A stretch of 49,929 nucleotides of DNA, taken from NCBI GenBank assembly GCA_045534165.1, contig JAZSJD010000073.1, positions 1-49,929 on the forward strand. The letters are read 5' to 3'. Position numbers and translations under genes: made by a program. Positions 7,972 to 16,895 of the stretch are shown in pieces. This stretch comes from SIG575 sp045534165. GTDB taxonomy: Bacteria; Bacillota; Clostridia; Oscillospirales; Acutalibacteraceae. How positions within the stretch are numbered: position 1 is the first letter of the stretch; every line of letters starts with the position of its first letter. The notes beneath the pieces were generated by a model that saw only the letters and a list, made by a program, of their open reading frames with translations, had not been told where the DNA came from and searched no databases.

Positions 7972-9282
7972 CTATTTTATCATTGAAGCCAAAGCATTTG
8001 AAAAAGTTTTGTTTGCCATTGCAAAAGTATAGTTAATCAACAAAACTTCCCCTATTCCTGCTTCTTCCACAAACTTCGGCAAATCAAAATTTGTTTTGCG
8101 TGGGTCAACAACATAAACTTCTTCATAATTATCGCAGAGGAAAGGCACTAAAGCATTGCCGAAAGATTCTTTGATAACAAGAATTTTCTTACCGTTTTTG
8201 TTGCTTGTTACGATTTTTTCAAGAGGCTGGTCACCACCGATAAACGCAAGATATTTATTATCGGAATTAACAGCTCTTGCCACAATGAAAAACTTTGTTC
8301 CGTTTTCCATTCTGCTGTCTTTATAAACTGTTCCTTCAACATCAACACGTGTTTTGAAATATTCAACGTAATCGGGATTCTTCTTGAGAATATCAGAATT
8401 TGAAGCTTTATAAAGACTTCCCACAAAATCCGGAATTTTACCTGTTTCAAGTTCATTTATATCAACAGGTGTCTGCTTTGTTGCTTTACAGAAAGCACGG
8501 TAACCTTCATATGCACCTCTTGCAGTCCAATGATGGTCTGTTCTGAAATAAATATAATCGTTCTTTGCTTTCTGCAAAGGTGTGTAAGCATCAATTTTTA
8601 TGATGCTTTTATTCATTAATTTATAAGCATCATTGATTACTTTCTTCTGTGAATGCACACCTGTTGTGTAGCTTGAAGAACCGTAAAGTTCAATTGATGT
8701 AGGCACAAGCATTGAATAGAACTTAACACCTTTTGGCATTGATGATGATACTTTATTCACAAGTGAAGCATAATCTTTCGCCATAGCGGGTGAAGAAGTG
8801 AACAATTCCATCGCACGTTTATCGCTGATTAAAATTGAACCTTTGATTGCTTCATCTTGGGGTGTTGAAGGCTGAGTTTCTTTCTCGGCTTCTTCATGTT
8901 TTTCACTTTCCAATTCCACACCTTCGCCCACAAAGTCTGAATCGTGTTTATCATAATTGATAATAACATTATCTTCTTTGCCGCCGAATTGAGTGAGTGC
9001 TGCGGAAATTTTACCATTGAAGCTCATAAACATTTCTCTCAGAGGAAATGTATCTGAATAATAATTTTCAAAATCTTTTGTATAACTTCCGTCAAAAAGA
9101 GCTGACCAGGAAAATTCAGGCTTTTCTGCAAGTTTTCTGTTTTCAGTTTCTGATTCTGTTGCATCCACATCAAGGAAGCTTACAACACCAAAAACAACCA
9201 TAGCCACAACAACAACTGTTATGGACAAAACAGAAAATATATTTTTATATATTCTTATTTCTCTTTTTTTATTTTCGTCCAC
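7972..9282 (-). CDS. DHHW-family SGNH-like protein for cell-envelope O-acetylation
   Basis: 436 residues with one N-terminal TM (about residues 17-37). The YFRTDHHWTARGAY segment is the family's signature DHHW and supplies the catalytic Asp-His pair of AlgX/AlgJ-like SGNH acyltransferases. A KILVIKESFGNALVPF segment supplies the serine block. The catalytic domain is outside the cell. It starts with GTG after GGGGAGG, 14 bases behind the MBOAT gene, so the two form the usual pair: the MBOAT protein moves the acetyl group across the membrane and this protein transfers it to a glycan. The glycan is unknown. Confidence 0.88.
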   Translation of the reverse strand: MDENKKREIRIYKNIFSVLSITVVVVAMVVFGVVSFLDVDATESETENRKLAEKPEFSWSALFDGSYTKDFENYYSDTFPLREMFMSFNGKISAALTQFGGKEDNVIINYDKHDSDFVGEGVELESEKHEEAEKETQPSTPQDEAIKGSILISDKRAMELFTSSPAMAKDYASLVNKVSSSMPKGVKFYSMLVPTSIELYGSSSYTTGVHSQKKVINDAYKLMNKSIIKIDAYTPLQKAKNDYIYFRTDHHWTARGAYEGYRAFCKATKQTPVDINELETGKIPDFVGSLYKASNSDILKKNPDYVEYFKTRVDVEGTVYKDSRMENGTKFFIVARAVNSDNKYLAFIGGDQPLEKIVTSNKNGKKILVIKESFGNALVPFLCDNYEEVYVVDPRKTNFDLPKFVEEAGIGEVLLINYTFAMANKTFSNALASMIK

Positions 9283-9296
9283 TTAAAAAACCTCCC

Positions 9297-10712
9297 CTAA
9301 AATCTGAAATACAAGAACGGGTTATAAGTTGAACCCACAAGACAAGCTGCACAAACAGCCAGCAACGCAAACTGGAAAACTGTTGTGAAAATACCGCTTG
9401 CTATAACTCCGTTGGGAGATTTTTCAAGTTTATTCTGAAGTTTAACACCTATATTTCTTAATAAAGGTGTAACTGCAACAATGCAGATTAAAATGAGGAA
9501 AACATTGTTTGTCAGAACAGTAACGTCTGCAACTGTTTTGCCTGCTGATGCAGTTATGCCGAACATTGCACCCAACATTTTGCCGATTGAAGGAATATCT
9601 TCGAAATAGAAGAATACCCAACCGATTATAACAACAAAGGCTGAATAGAACACTCTGATAAACTTTGGTATCTTTTCAAGAATTTTGCCGAATACATATT
9701 TTTCAAGGGCAAGCATAACAAAATAGTAAAGTCCCCAAAGGATAAAGTTCCAGCTGGCACCATGCCAGAAACCTGTGAGAAGCCACACAACAAGCATATT
9801 CCTCAACTGAAAACGTCTGTTGCCGCCTAAAGGAATGTAAACATAATCTCTGAAAAAGCTGCTTAAACTCATATGCCATCTTCTCCAGAAATCTGTGATG
9901 GAAACTGCAATATAAGGATAGTTGAAGTTTTCCCTGAAAGTAAAACCTAACATTTTTCCGATACCGATTGCCATATCTGAATAGCCTGAAAAATCAAAAT
10001 AAATCTGGAAGAAATATGCAATAATTCCAACCCACGCACCAAGCACTGAAAGAGTATCCAGATCACCTGCAAGGTAGTTTTCGGCAAGCTTGCCGATGAA
10101 ATTTGCAAAGATAGCTTTTTTCACAAGACCGATAAGGAATTTTGTGATACCTGCTGAAAAATCAACAAGCTTCACTTTACGTGATGCAATTTCGTTTGCC
10201 ACGTCAACATATCTTACAATAGGACCTGCAATAAGCTGAGGGAACATGCTTACATATAAAAGAAGTTTGAAATAGCTCTTCTGATAGTCTACATCCCCTC
10301 TGTAAACATCAATTACATAGCTTAATGCCTGGAATGTATAAAATGAAATACCTATGGGCAGAACAAGATTTGTCTGCGGAATATCAAAAGGTAAAATAAA
10401 GTTCAGGTTAAAAGTAAAGAAGTTCAGATATTTGAACACGACAAGGAAGCCGAGCGTCACAACAACCGACAAAGCTAAAAAGGTTTTACGTACACCTTTC
10501 TTGCGTGCTTTGCCGATTGCAACACCGGCTAAATAATCAATCAACGTGGTAAATAACATTACCACTATCCACTTTGGTTCTCCCCATGAGTAAAACACAA
10601 GGGAAGAAATTAAAAGTATTGCATTTTTCCCTTTAAGAAAAGGACAGAGATGATATAAAATCAACACTGCCGGAAAAAATATGCAAAGAAAAACAAGACT
10701 TGAAAATACCAT
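9297..10712 (-). CDS. MBOAT-family O-acyltransferase (AlgI/DltB-like)
   Basis: 471 residues with about ten TM helices. It contains the family hallmarks SITDFWRRWHMSLSSFFRDYVY and the catalytic histidine in LLTGFWHGASWNFILWG. It probably takes acetyl from acetyl-CoA on the cytoplasmic side for envelope glycan acetylation. ATG at 10712 (MVFSSLVFL) is the usual family start; a TTG three codons earlier is less likely. The ribosome site is weak. It pairs with the DHHW protein immediately downstream. Confidence 0.92.
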   Translation of the reverse strand: MVFSSLVFLCIFFPAVLILYHLCPFLKGKNAILLISSLVFYSWGEPKWIVVMLFTTLIDYLAGVAIGKARKKGVRKTFLALSVVVTLGFLVVFKYLNFFTFNLNFILPFDIPQTNLVLPIGISFYTFQALSYVIDVYRGDVDYQKSYFKLLLYVSMFPQLIAGPIVRYVDVANEIASRKVKLVDFSAGITKFLIGLVKKAIFANFIGKLAENYLAGDLDTLSVLGAWVGIIAYFFQIYFDFSGYSDMAIGIGKMLGFTFRENFNYPYIAVSITDFWRRWHMSLSSFFRDYVYIPLGGNRRFQLRNMLVVWLLTGFWHGASWNFILWGLYYFVMLALEKYVFGKILEKIPKFIRVFYSAFVVIIGWVFFYFEDIPSIGKMLGAMFGITASAGKTVADVTVLTNNVFLILICIVAVTPLLRNIGVKLQNKLEKSPNGVIASGIFTTVFQFALLAVCAACLVGSTYNPFLYFRF

Positions 10713-10745
10713 TTCTTTCAACTTTCTTTTAACAATTTATCCACT

Positions 10746-10754
10746 ATTATATCA
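10746..10754 (-). promoter_or_regulatory. Extended -10 promoter of the MBOAT unit
   Basis: Minus strand TGATATAAT, an extended -10 element, lies about 35 bases before the MBOAT start. No good -35 is seen; a T-rich stretch occupies that position. Confidence 0.45.
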
Positions 10755-10806
10755 TATCACTAAAAGAAAAAAAATCAAGGTATTTCCAATAAAAATAACC
10801 ATGTTT

Positions 10807-11532
10807 TTAAAGAACTTTTTCCATATCCCGTTTTATTTTTTCCATTATTCTTTTCTCAAGACGAGAAATGTAGCTTTGAGAAATTCCCAGCAGATCTGCA
10901 ACCTCCTTCTGTGTATGTTCTTTGAATGAACCGATGCCGAAACGCATTTTCATAATTGTCCTTTCACGTTCAGGCAATCTTTCAATCACAGATAAGAGAA
11001 GTTGTTTTTCATCTTCCTTTTCAATAGGTGCACCAACAACATCGCTGTCACTTCCCAACACGTCAGAAAGCAGAAGTTCATTACCGTCCCAATCCACATT
11101 CAGCGGTTCATCTATTGAAACTTCTGTTTTAATTACATTTGTTTTTCGCAGATACATTAAAATCTCATTTTCAATGCAACGTGAAGCGTATGTTGCAAGT
11201 TTTATATTTCTTGTAGGGCAAAAGGTATTAACTGCTTTTATAAGACCTATTGTACCTATTGAAATCAGATCTTCCGTAGGTATTCCTGAATTTTCAAACT
11301 TTTTAGCAATATAAACAACAAGCCTGAGATTATGGACAATAAGAGGTTCTCTTGCTGTTTCATCACCTCTTTCAATTCTTTCCATAATATCCTTTTCCTG
11401 TGCTTTTGTAAGTGGTGGCGGTAAAGTTTCAGGCCCGTTTATATAATGGATTTCCTGTGGCAAAAATTTATATTCAAGTTTCTCCACCAGCAAAAACAGT
11501 TTTTGTTTGATTAAGTAAAATATTCTTATCAT
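10807..11532 (-). CDS. sigE: Sporulation sigma factor E precursor
   Basis: 241 residues, the usual size. The first about 28 residues (MIRIFYLIKQKLFLLVEKLEY...) form the membrane-associated pro-sequence that SpoIIGA removes. Region 2 follows (NLRLVVYIAKKFENSG, EDLISIGTIGLIKAV, KLATYASRCIENEILMYLRK), then region 4 (LPERERTIMKMRFG, KEVADLLGISQSYISRLEKR). It is the first mother-cell sigma factor of endospore formation. It sits 14 bases behind spoIIGA. In Bacillus and many Clostridia sigG follows directly; here the next gene is an MBOAT acyltransferase. Confidence 0.97.
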   Translation of the reverse strand: MIRIFYLIKQKLFLLVEKLEYKFLPQEIHYINGPETLPPPLTKAQEKDIMERIERGDETAREPLIVHNLRLVVYIAKKFENSGIPTEDLISIGTIGLIKAVNTFCPTRNIKLATYASRCIENEILMYLRKTNVIKTEVSIDEPLNVDWDGNELLLSDVLGSDSDVVGAPIEKEDEKQLLLSVIERLPERERTIMKMRFGIGSFKEHTQKEVADLLGISQSYISRLEKRIMEKIKRDMEKVL

Positions 11533-11546
11533 TTATTCCCATCCTT

Positions 11547-12413
11547 TCAGAATATATTCGGATTAAGTAACATATCAAATCTTTCATTTATATATTTATT
11601 TCTGTTTGTTACAGCTATAAAAATTTTATCTGTTTCAACTGAATTTTTCAGTTTGATTTTATCAGGCTGAAATGCAGGCAGAAGTCCTGTGTCCCCCACT
11701 GTTGAATATGAAATTATTCTTACCCTTTTATGCCAGTTTCTGTCTGTTATTTTTTCAAGAGCTTTAACGTCACCTTTGAAAAACTCCTCACCCTCTGAGG
11801 GTAAAACATCTTTTAAAAAATCATATGTACAAACCACAACGGGATATGAAGAAAAACTTTCTGCAAGTGTGTTGCCTGTATCAAGCATAGCACTGCCATT
11901 AAGACAAGTTCCGTTTACATAAAGCTCAAAATCATAAATTGTATTCTGTGGTTTGTTTTTAAGAAGCAGTTTGGAAACAAGTTTTGAAATAACATAGCAA
12001 ACTGCAGTTGACACAGCAAGCACAGGCAGACTTATCTGAAAATATACTGTTGAATTGTTTATAAACATCCCTTCAGGTTTAAACACAATCCACAGCCCTA
12101 TCATCAACCCTGCAAACAGAAAAGTCATCATCACAAACAAAACAAAAAGCTTTATGAACCTTTTATATGTTTTGAAACCAAAGGAAGAAAAAATTATTAA
12201 CCCACCTGCCAGAAGCCTTGAAAATATGTTAAAAAACAACCCCATTTCCGGCAGAAAAACAACAAGGGAATACAAACTCCCCAGAAATGCACCCAGGAGC
12301 AGTCTGTATCTTTTTGTGCTTTCCTTTGAAATGGCCATTGTTGATAAAAGCAAAAAATAATTGATGAACAAGTTAAGCACAACAAGCACATCAACGTAAA
12401 TTATCTGTTTCAA
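11547..12413 (-). CDS. spoIIGA: Sigma-E processing peptidase SpoIIGA
   Basis: 288 residues. Five or so TM helices occupy residues 1-150, and the aspartic protease domain follows with D178 in AMLDTGNTL. It sits in the sporulation septum and cleaves the pro-sequence of sigma-E. The start is TTG at 12413, four bases after a very strong GGGGGTGG; no ATG is available. First gene of the spoIIG operon. Confidence 0.95.
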   Translation of the reverse strand: MKQIIYVDVLVVLNLFINYFLLLSTMAISKESTKRYRLLLGAFLGSLYSLVVFLPEMGLFFNIFSRLLAGGLIIFSSFGFKTYKRFIKLFVLFVMMTFLFAGLMIGLWIVFKPEGMFINNSTVYFQISLPVLAVSTAVCYVISKLVSKLLLKNKPQNTIYDFELYVNGTCLNGSAMLDTGNTLAESFSSYPVVVCTYDFLKDVLPSEGEEFFKGDVKALEKITDRNWHKRVRIISYSTVGDTGLLPAFQPDKIKLKNSVETDKIFIAVTNRNKYINERFDMLLNPNIF

Positions 12414-12422
12414 TCAACCACC

Positions 12423-12469
12423 CCCGACAAAGATAAGTATACTCCCGACGGTAAAAACTTTTTGTCATA
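12423..12469 (-). promoter_or_regulatory. spoIIG promoter with possible Spo0A boxes
   Basis: Minus strand -35-like ATGACA (12463-12468) and -10 TATACT (12436-12441), separated by 21 bases. B. subtilis spoIIG likewise has an over-long spacer (22 bp) that makes it depend on Spo0A. TTTGTCATA on the plus strand at 12461-12469 differs at one position from the 0A box TTTGTCRAA; TTTGTCGGG on the minus strand at 12423-12431 is a weaker match. Regulation by Spo0A is inference. Confidence 0.55.
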
Positions 12470-12495
12470 TTGTGTCCTGAAACAAAAAAATAAGC

Positions 12496-12514
12496 CTTCC
12501 GTTTTTTACGGAAG
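12496..12514 (-). terminator. Terminator after the PHP gene
   Basis: CTTCCGT/ACGGAAG stem with a 5-base loop, followed on the minus strand by GCTTATTTTTTT. It ends the dut-ROK-TRIC-symporter-PHP unit before the spoIIG promoter. Confidence 0.8.
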
Positions 12515-12525
12515 ACCTATTTAAG

Positions 12526-13269
12526 TTAATATAAAATTTCTTTTAAATTTTCAGCAAATTGTTTCGGGTCTACGTTGCAAAGCTTATGTGCATCTGTGCC
12601 GATATTGAAAACGCAACCGATTTCCTTACCTATCTGGAAATATCTGTGGTAAAATTCAGGGAATCCCATAACCGCACTTGTGTTCAATTCCCAGGCAATC
12701 TGTTTTTTGTTTGCCTTTTCCATAATATCCCCAAGCTCGTTATCAGTAAAAGCTTTTGTAACTTCATATTTATCAGGCAGAGTTTTGATATAACCTGACA
12801 TAAACGGATGTGCAAAACAGTCAGCCTGACGCAAATCAATAACGCTTTCAACCATTTTGAGCATCTGCACAGCATAACCTCTTGGTGAAATATCTTCAGG
12901 CTGGTCAAAGTAAGATACGTGGAAATGGTTTGTGGTGTAAAGCTTATAATCCATCTGTGCATCACACCATTCATCATTGACAAATTTACCTATTCCGTTG
13001 CAGGAAAGTTCAGCACCTACAAGCACTTTTATATCAGATTCCTCTTTAATCTGTTCAAGCAGAATTTTTCTGCGTTCTGCCACTTCGTTTTTGATCTGAG
13101 GTGAATCGTGGTCAGTAAAAGCAATCATCTGAAGACCTGCATCTTTTGCAGTTTTTATAATATCCTTTGCTGTCATTTCAGGTTTGGCACAACCTGAAAA
13201 AGTTGTGTGAATATGGAAATTATATTTTACAAGTTCATCAATATCATAAGTTTTTTCATGAAAAAACAT
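12526..13269 (-). CDS. PHP-domain phosphoesterase
   Basis: 247 residues. The N-terminal NFHIHTTFSG (HxH), AFTDHD, a GAELSC segment and late His/Asp residues (FAHPF, NIGTDAHK) are the metal ligands of the PHP fold. Small stand-alone PHP proteins include histidinol-phosphate phosphatase-like and 3',5'-nucleoside bisphosphate phosphatase-like enzymes; I cannot choose. ATG at 13269 follows AAGGAAGTGA; a longer frame would run into the symporter gene. It starts 4 bases after that gene. Confidence 0.85.
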   Translation of the reverse strand: MFFHEKTYDIDELVKYNFHIHTTFSGCAKPEMTAKDIIKTAKDAGLQMIAFTDHDSPQIKNEVAERRKILLEQIKEESDIKVLVGAELSCNGIGKFVNDEWCDAQMDYKLYTTNHFHVSYFDQPEDISPRGYAVQMLKMVESVIDLRQADCFAHPFMSGYIKTLPDKYEVTKAFTDNELGDIMEKANKKQIAWELNTSAVMGFPEFYHRYFQIGKEIGCVFNIGTDAHKLCNVDPKQFAENLKEILY

Positions 13270-13273
13270 TTTG

Positions 13274-14716
13274 TCACTTCCTTTTATATGCGCTGAGCAT
13301 TGGTTCTGCTCCTGATTTTTTGAATTTTCGCCCAATATAATTTTTTGTAATTTTAACAACTGTGCCGGAAAGCAGAAGCACACCAATCAGGTTGGGCAAA
13401 GCCATAAGAGCATTGAGTGTGTCTGAAATTTCAAGCACCAATTTAAGTTCCATTGCAGAACCTACAACAACAAATGCTGCAAAAATAATTTTATAAACCG
13501 TTGCTGCTTTTTTACCTAAAAGATATTCGGTACATTTTGTTCCGTAAAAGGACCAACCCAAAATTGTTGTAAAGGCGAACAACGTAATCGAAACAGATAA
13601 AATTGCACCTGCTGAATTTGTAAACACCTGTGAAAAAGCTTCACCCACAAGGGCATCGCCGTCAAGTGGTTTGCCGTCTTTACCAAGTGTGCCTAAAACA
13701 CCTGTAGAAAGAACGGTAAATGCTGTGAGGGTGCAAACAACAATGGTGTCAAAAAACACTTCAAAAACGCCCCACATACCTTGCTGAACAGGTTCTTCAA
13801 CATCAGAAACGGAGTTTACAATAACAGCAGAGCCAAGACCTGCTTCGTTTGAAAATACGCCACGCTTAAAGCCCATTGTTATTGCCTCTTTGATTAAAGC
13901 ACCGCTTATGCCACCTGCAACTGCATTAATTCCGAAAGCACTTTTAAAAATTGAAGAAAAAACTTCAGGCACAGCCTTTATATTTATCGCAACAATAAGC
14001 AAAGTAAAAATAATATAAAGAATTGCCATAAAGGGAACAATTTTTTCTGCAACTGCACCTATTCTTTTAACACCGCCAACGAGAATGATACCGACTATTG
14101 CAGCAATAACAATACCAACTGAAATAGGGCTTATGCTGAAAGTACGCTCAATCGATTTTGCGATTACATTCACCTGAGCCATATTGCCGATACCGAAAGA
14201 TGCAAAAATGCAGAAAACAGCAAAAAGAACAGACAATGGTTTTGCTAAAAACTTTACATACTTTTTATCTTTCAGACCTTCGCTTATGTAATACATAGCT
14301 CCGCCTGCCCATTCACCGTCTTTATTCTTTTTACGGTAATAAATGCCAAGCACGTTTTCTGCAAAACTTGTCATCATCCCGAAAAATGCAGAAACCCACA
14401 TCCAGAAAACTGCACCGGGGCCACCTACAAGAAGTGCTGATGCAACACCTGCAATGTTGCCTGTGCCGATTGTGGCAGCAAGAGCAGTTGACATTGCCTG
14501 AAACTGAGAAATTGCTTTCCCCTCTCTCTTTCTTGCTTTATCTTTTTTTGAAAATGATGCCAAAATAGTTGATTTCAACACATGGGGAAATCTTATAAAC
14601 TGAAAAAATCCAAGCCTGAAAGAAAAGTATATTCCTGTGCCGATAATCAGCACAAGCATAGGAATACCCCACACAACTGAATTCACAGCATTATTAATGC
14701 TTGTTATCATCTCCAT
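13274..14716 (-). CDS. AGCS-family sodium/alanine symporter
   Basis: 480 residues with about eleven TM helices. Family signatures include the GTGNIAGVASALLVGGPGAV core, KRGVFSNEAGLGSA and the WGVFEVFFDTIVVCT segment. It takes up alanine or glycine with sodium. ATG at 14716 follows AGGAGGTG; a GTG three codons earlier lies inside that ribosome site. It overlaps the end of the TRIC gene by 23 bases. Confidence 0.93.
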   Translation of the reverse strand: MEMITSINNAVNSVVWGIPMLVLIIGTGIYFSFRLGFFQFIRFPHVLKSTILASFSKKDKARKREGKAISQFQAMSTALAATIGTGNIAGVASALLVGGPGAVFWMWVSAFFGMMTSFAENVLGIYYRKKNKDGEWAGGAMYYISEGLKDKKYVKFLAKPLSVLFAVFCIFASFGIGNMAQVNVIAKSIERTFSISPISVGIVIAAIVGIILVGGVKRIGAVAEKIVPFMAILYIIFTLLIVAINIKAVPEVFSSIFKSAFGINAVAGGISGALIKEAITMGFKRGVFSNEAGLGSAVIVNSVSDVEEPVQQGMWGVFEVFFDTIVVCTLTAFTVLSTGVLGTLGKDGKPLDGDALVGEAFSQVFTNSAGAILSVSITLFAFTTILGWSFYGTKCTEYLLGKKAATVYKIIFAAFVVVGSAMELKLVLEISDTLNALMALPNLIGVLLLSGTVVKITKNYIGRKFKKSGAEPMLSAYKRK

Positions 14717-15368
14717 TCTTCGCACCTCCTAATTTTGGTAAATCCCATCTGAAATGGGCTGCAAGCACTCTGATTACCACAACAAGCAAAACAGATGCTA
14801 TAAGAGAAAAGGTACTGTCAACATTATATTTATCAAGATAGAAATATAACAATGAACCTAAAATTGCTGCCAGAGCATAAATCTGTTTAACAAGTACCAT
14901 AGGTTTGGTGTGGCTCAACAAATCGCGCAGTATACCACCACCGATACCTGTTGTCATACCAAGGAAAACGCAGAAGAAAACATTATCGCCAAAACCTGCG
15001 CCTACACCTGCACCCACACCCACAATTGCAAATGTACCGAGACCTACTGCGTCAAAAATATTGATTACTTTATCAATGATTTTTCTGTTTTTAAAAAATT
15101 TATCTTTAAAAACAAATGCAACAGTAATAACAGAAACAGCACATATTGCAACATAAATCAGGTATTCATAGCTGTAAAACATTTTGGGAGGGATTTTGCC
15201 AATAAGCAAATCACGCATAATTCCCCCGCCGAAAGAGTTTACAAAAGTTATGTAAACTATGCCGAAAAGGTCAAGCCCTCTGTCAATTGCTATCATTGCA
15301 CCAGAAATGGCAAAAGCAATAAGACCGATAACTTCAGCTATATAAAAAATTATATCTAACAATTCCAT
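14694..15368 (-). CDS. TRIC/UPF0126-family membrane protein
   Basis: 224 residues and seven TM helices built from two repeats, each with a glycine-rich kink (NSFGGGIMRDLLIGKIPP and TTGIGGGILRDLL). The family (YicG/YvgT-like) is related to trimeric intracellular cation channels; some bacterial members have been linked to amino-acid movement, which would fit the symporter next door. ATG at 15368 lies one base after the ROK stop, so translation is probably coupled. Confidence 0.9.
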   Translation of the reverse strand: MELLDIIFYIAEVIGLIAFAISGAMIAIDRGLDLFGIVYITFVNSFGGGIMRDLLIGKIPPKMFYSYEYLIYVAICAVSVITVAFVFKDKFFKNRKIIDKVINIFDAVGLGTFAIVGVGAGVGAGFGDNVFFCVFLGMTTGIGGGILRDLLSHTKPMVLVKQIYALAAILGSLLYFYLDKYNVDSTFSLIASVLLVVVIRVLAAHFRWDLPKLGGAKNGDDNKH

Positions 15369-15369
15369 C

Positions 15370-16293
15370 TTAAAACCCCATAGCAACAGACAAAGCTGCG
15401 ATATCTCCCAAGTTTTCTTTTAATTCTGCAGGAACAATGCTACATACATTTCTTGACAATGCAAGACTTTCTTCTTTGAGATACATTTCCATATGTTCAC
15501 GAAGAAGGCTTTCACTCCTCTGGAAAATACTGCCGATAACAATTCTTTCAGGATTGAGAATATCAATAATCACAGAAAGACCTCTGCCCAATTGTGCACC
15601 GCAAAGCTGATAAACTTTAAGGGCAGATTCATCACCTTCATAAGCTTTATCCGCGATATCTTTTGCAGTGATTTTATCAAGGTCTTCTATATTTTCGCAA
15701 TAGGAAACAGTTTTGCCCATCTGTAAATTTTCAACAGCTAACATTTTACCGAGCTGAGCAATTCCACCACCTGAACAGAAACCTTCAAAAGAACCTTTCT
15801 TACCATAACCGACGGGACCGAAATTTTCAAGTCTTATGTGACCGACTTCGCCTGCCATATCGTTTGTACCGCTGTAAAGCTTTCCGTCAAGAATAAGTCC
15901 TGCACCAAGACCTGTGCCGAAAGTGAGAAAAACCATATTCTGTGTGCCTTTACCTGCACCGAATTTCCATTCAGCAAGGGCGCAGGCATTTGCATCGTTG
16001 CAAAGGAAAACAGGAACATTGAATTCATCCTTGAGAATCTGACAGATAGGCACATCATCCCAGCCAACAAGGTTTGGCGGTGACATAATAATACCTCTTT
16101 TTGAATCGAGAGGTCCTCCGCAGGAAATGCCGATAGATTGGAAAGAACCCATTTCTTTTGCAATTTCAATTAACTTCAGAATAGTGTTATCTTTATCCAT
16201 TGTTTCAAAACGGACTTTTTTTATGATGTTTGCATTTTCATCGCCCAGAACAACTGCGCATTTTGTTCCGCCTATATCAATTCCCAAATACAT
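15370..16293 (-). CDS. ROK-family sugar kinase (glucokinase-like)
   Basis: 307 residues. The phosphate-binding GIDIGGTKCA, the catalytic loop NDANACALAEW, FGTGLGAGLIL and the EVGHIRL segment are present. The usual zinc site CxCGxxGCxE is replaced by SFEGFCSGGGIA, so only one of the zinc cysteines remains. It lacks a helix-turn-helix, so it is an enzyme and not a ROK repressor. Glucose or an N-acetyl-hexosamine is the likely substrate. GGGGATTAATATG start. Confidence 0.9.
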   Translation of the reverse strand: MYLGIDIGGTKCAVVLGDENANIIKKVRFETMDKDNTILKLIEIAKEMGSFQSIGISCGGPLDSKRGIIMSPPNLVGWDDVPICQILKDEFNVPVFLCNDANACALAEWKFGAGKGTQNMVFLTFGTGLGAGLILDGKLYSGTNDMAGEVGHIRLENFGPVGYGKKGSFEGFCSGGGIAQLGKMLAVENLQMGKTVSYCENIEDLDKITAKDIADKAYEGDESALKVYQLCGAQLGRGLSVIIDILNPERIVIGSIFQRSESLLREHMEMYLKEESLALSRNVCSIVPAELKENLGDIAALSVAMGF

Positions 16294-16310
16294 ATTAATC
16301 CCCTGCCTGA

Positions 16311-16796
16311 TTATTTTTTATCTGTACTTCCGAAACCACCGTTTCTTTCATCAGTAACTTCGTCATCTTCAGTAATGCCGAAGGGAAGGAAAATGCCCTG
16401 AGCAAAACCACTGCCCGCTTTGACAGAAACTGTTTTTTCTTCAAAGGAGCAATTGGTTACTTTTATAAATATATGCCCCTCGTTATCTGAATTATAATAG
16501 TCTGCATCAATTATTCCTACAGTGTTGTCAAGCTGAAGTCTGAACTTAAAGCCAAGACCGCTTCTGGGATAAATTTTAAGTACCCAACCATCATCTATTC
16601 TTGCTCTTATACCTGTGGGAATTTTAATTGTCTGCCCTGCTTCAAGCTCAAAATCAACAGGTGACAAAAAATCATATCCTGCTGAGCCTTTTGTTGCACG
16701 TACAGGGATTTTTATATTGTTATAAACATTTTCATCATCAATGCTTTTTCTGAATTCTTCAAAACTTACTTTTTCAAATTTTGCTATTCTCTGCAT
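16311..16796 (-). CDS. dut: dUTP diphosphatase-like (trimeric dUTPase)
   Basis: 161 residues. The five dUTPase motifs appear in order: GSAGYDF, PRSGLGFK, GIIDADYYNSDN, GSGFAQGIF and RNGGFGSTDKK. It hydrolyses dUTP to dUMP and keeps uracil out of DNA. Motif 3 lacks the usual E-VGN neighbours but keeps the DADY aspartate. First gene of the unit; AAGGGG precedes the ATG. Confidence 0.92.
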   Translation of the reverse strand: MQRIAKFEKVSFEEFRKSIDDENVYNNIKIPVRATKGSAGYDFLSPVDFELEAGQTIKIPTGIRARIDDGWVLKIYPRSGLGFKFRLQLDNTVGIIDADYYNSDNEGHIFIKVTNCSFEEKTVSVKAGSGFAQGIFLPFGITEDDEVTDERNGGFGSTDKK

Positions 16797-16827
16797 TTTA
16801 ACATCCCCTTATATTCTACTGACATAT

Positions 16828-16856
16828 ATTTTACAATATATCGCTGAATATAGCAA
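16828..16856 (-). promoter_or_regulatory. Promoter of the dut unit
   Basis: Minus strand TTGCTA (16851-16856), 17-base spacer, TAAAAT (16828-16833), about 32 bases before the dut start. Confidence 0.5.
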
Positions 16857-16862
16857 GTAAAA

Positions 16863-16886
16863 AACCGCAGGTTTTCACCTGCGGTT
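16863..16886 (-). terminator. Terminator after the ceramidase-like gene
   Basis: AACCGCAGGT/ACCTGCGGTT stem of 10 bp with a 4-base loop, followed on the minus strand by TTTTACTT. It lies 10 bases past the stop of the ceramidase-like gene. Confidence 0.9.
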
Positions 16887-16895
16887 CTGAAAAAC

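Noticed and set aside
13270..13386. 39 extra N-terminal codons for the PHP protein
   Set aside because: They overlap the symporter gene; AAGGAAGTGA precedes the ATG at 13269 and the HxH motif follows at the normal distance.
14910..15359. 149-codon plus-strand frame
   Set aside because: Antisense to the TRIC gene, whose seven-TM pattern and family motifs are clear.
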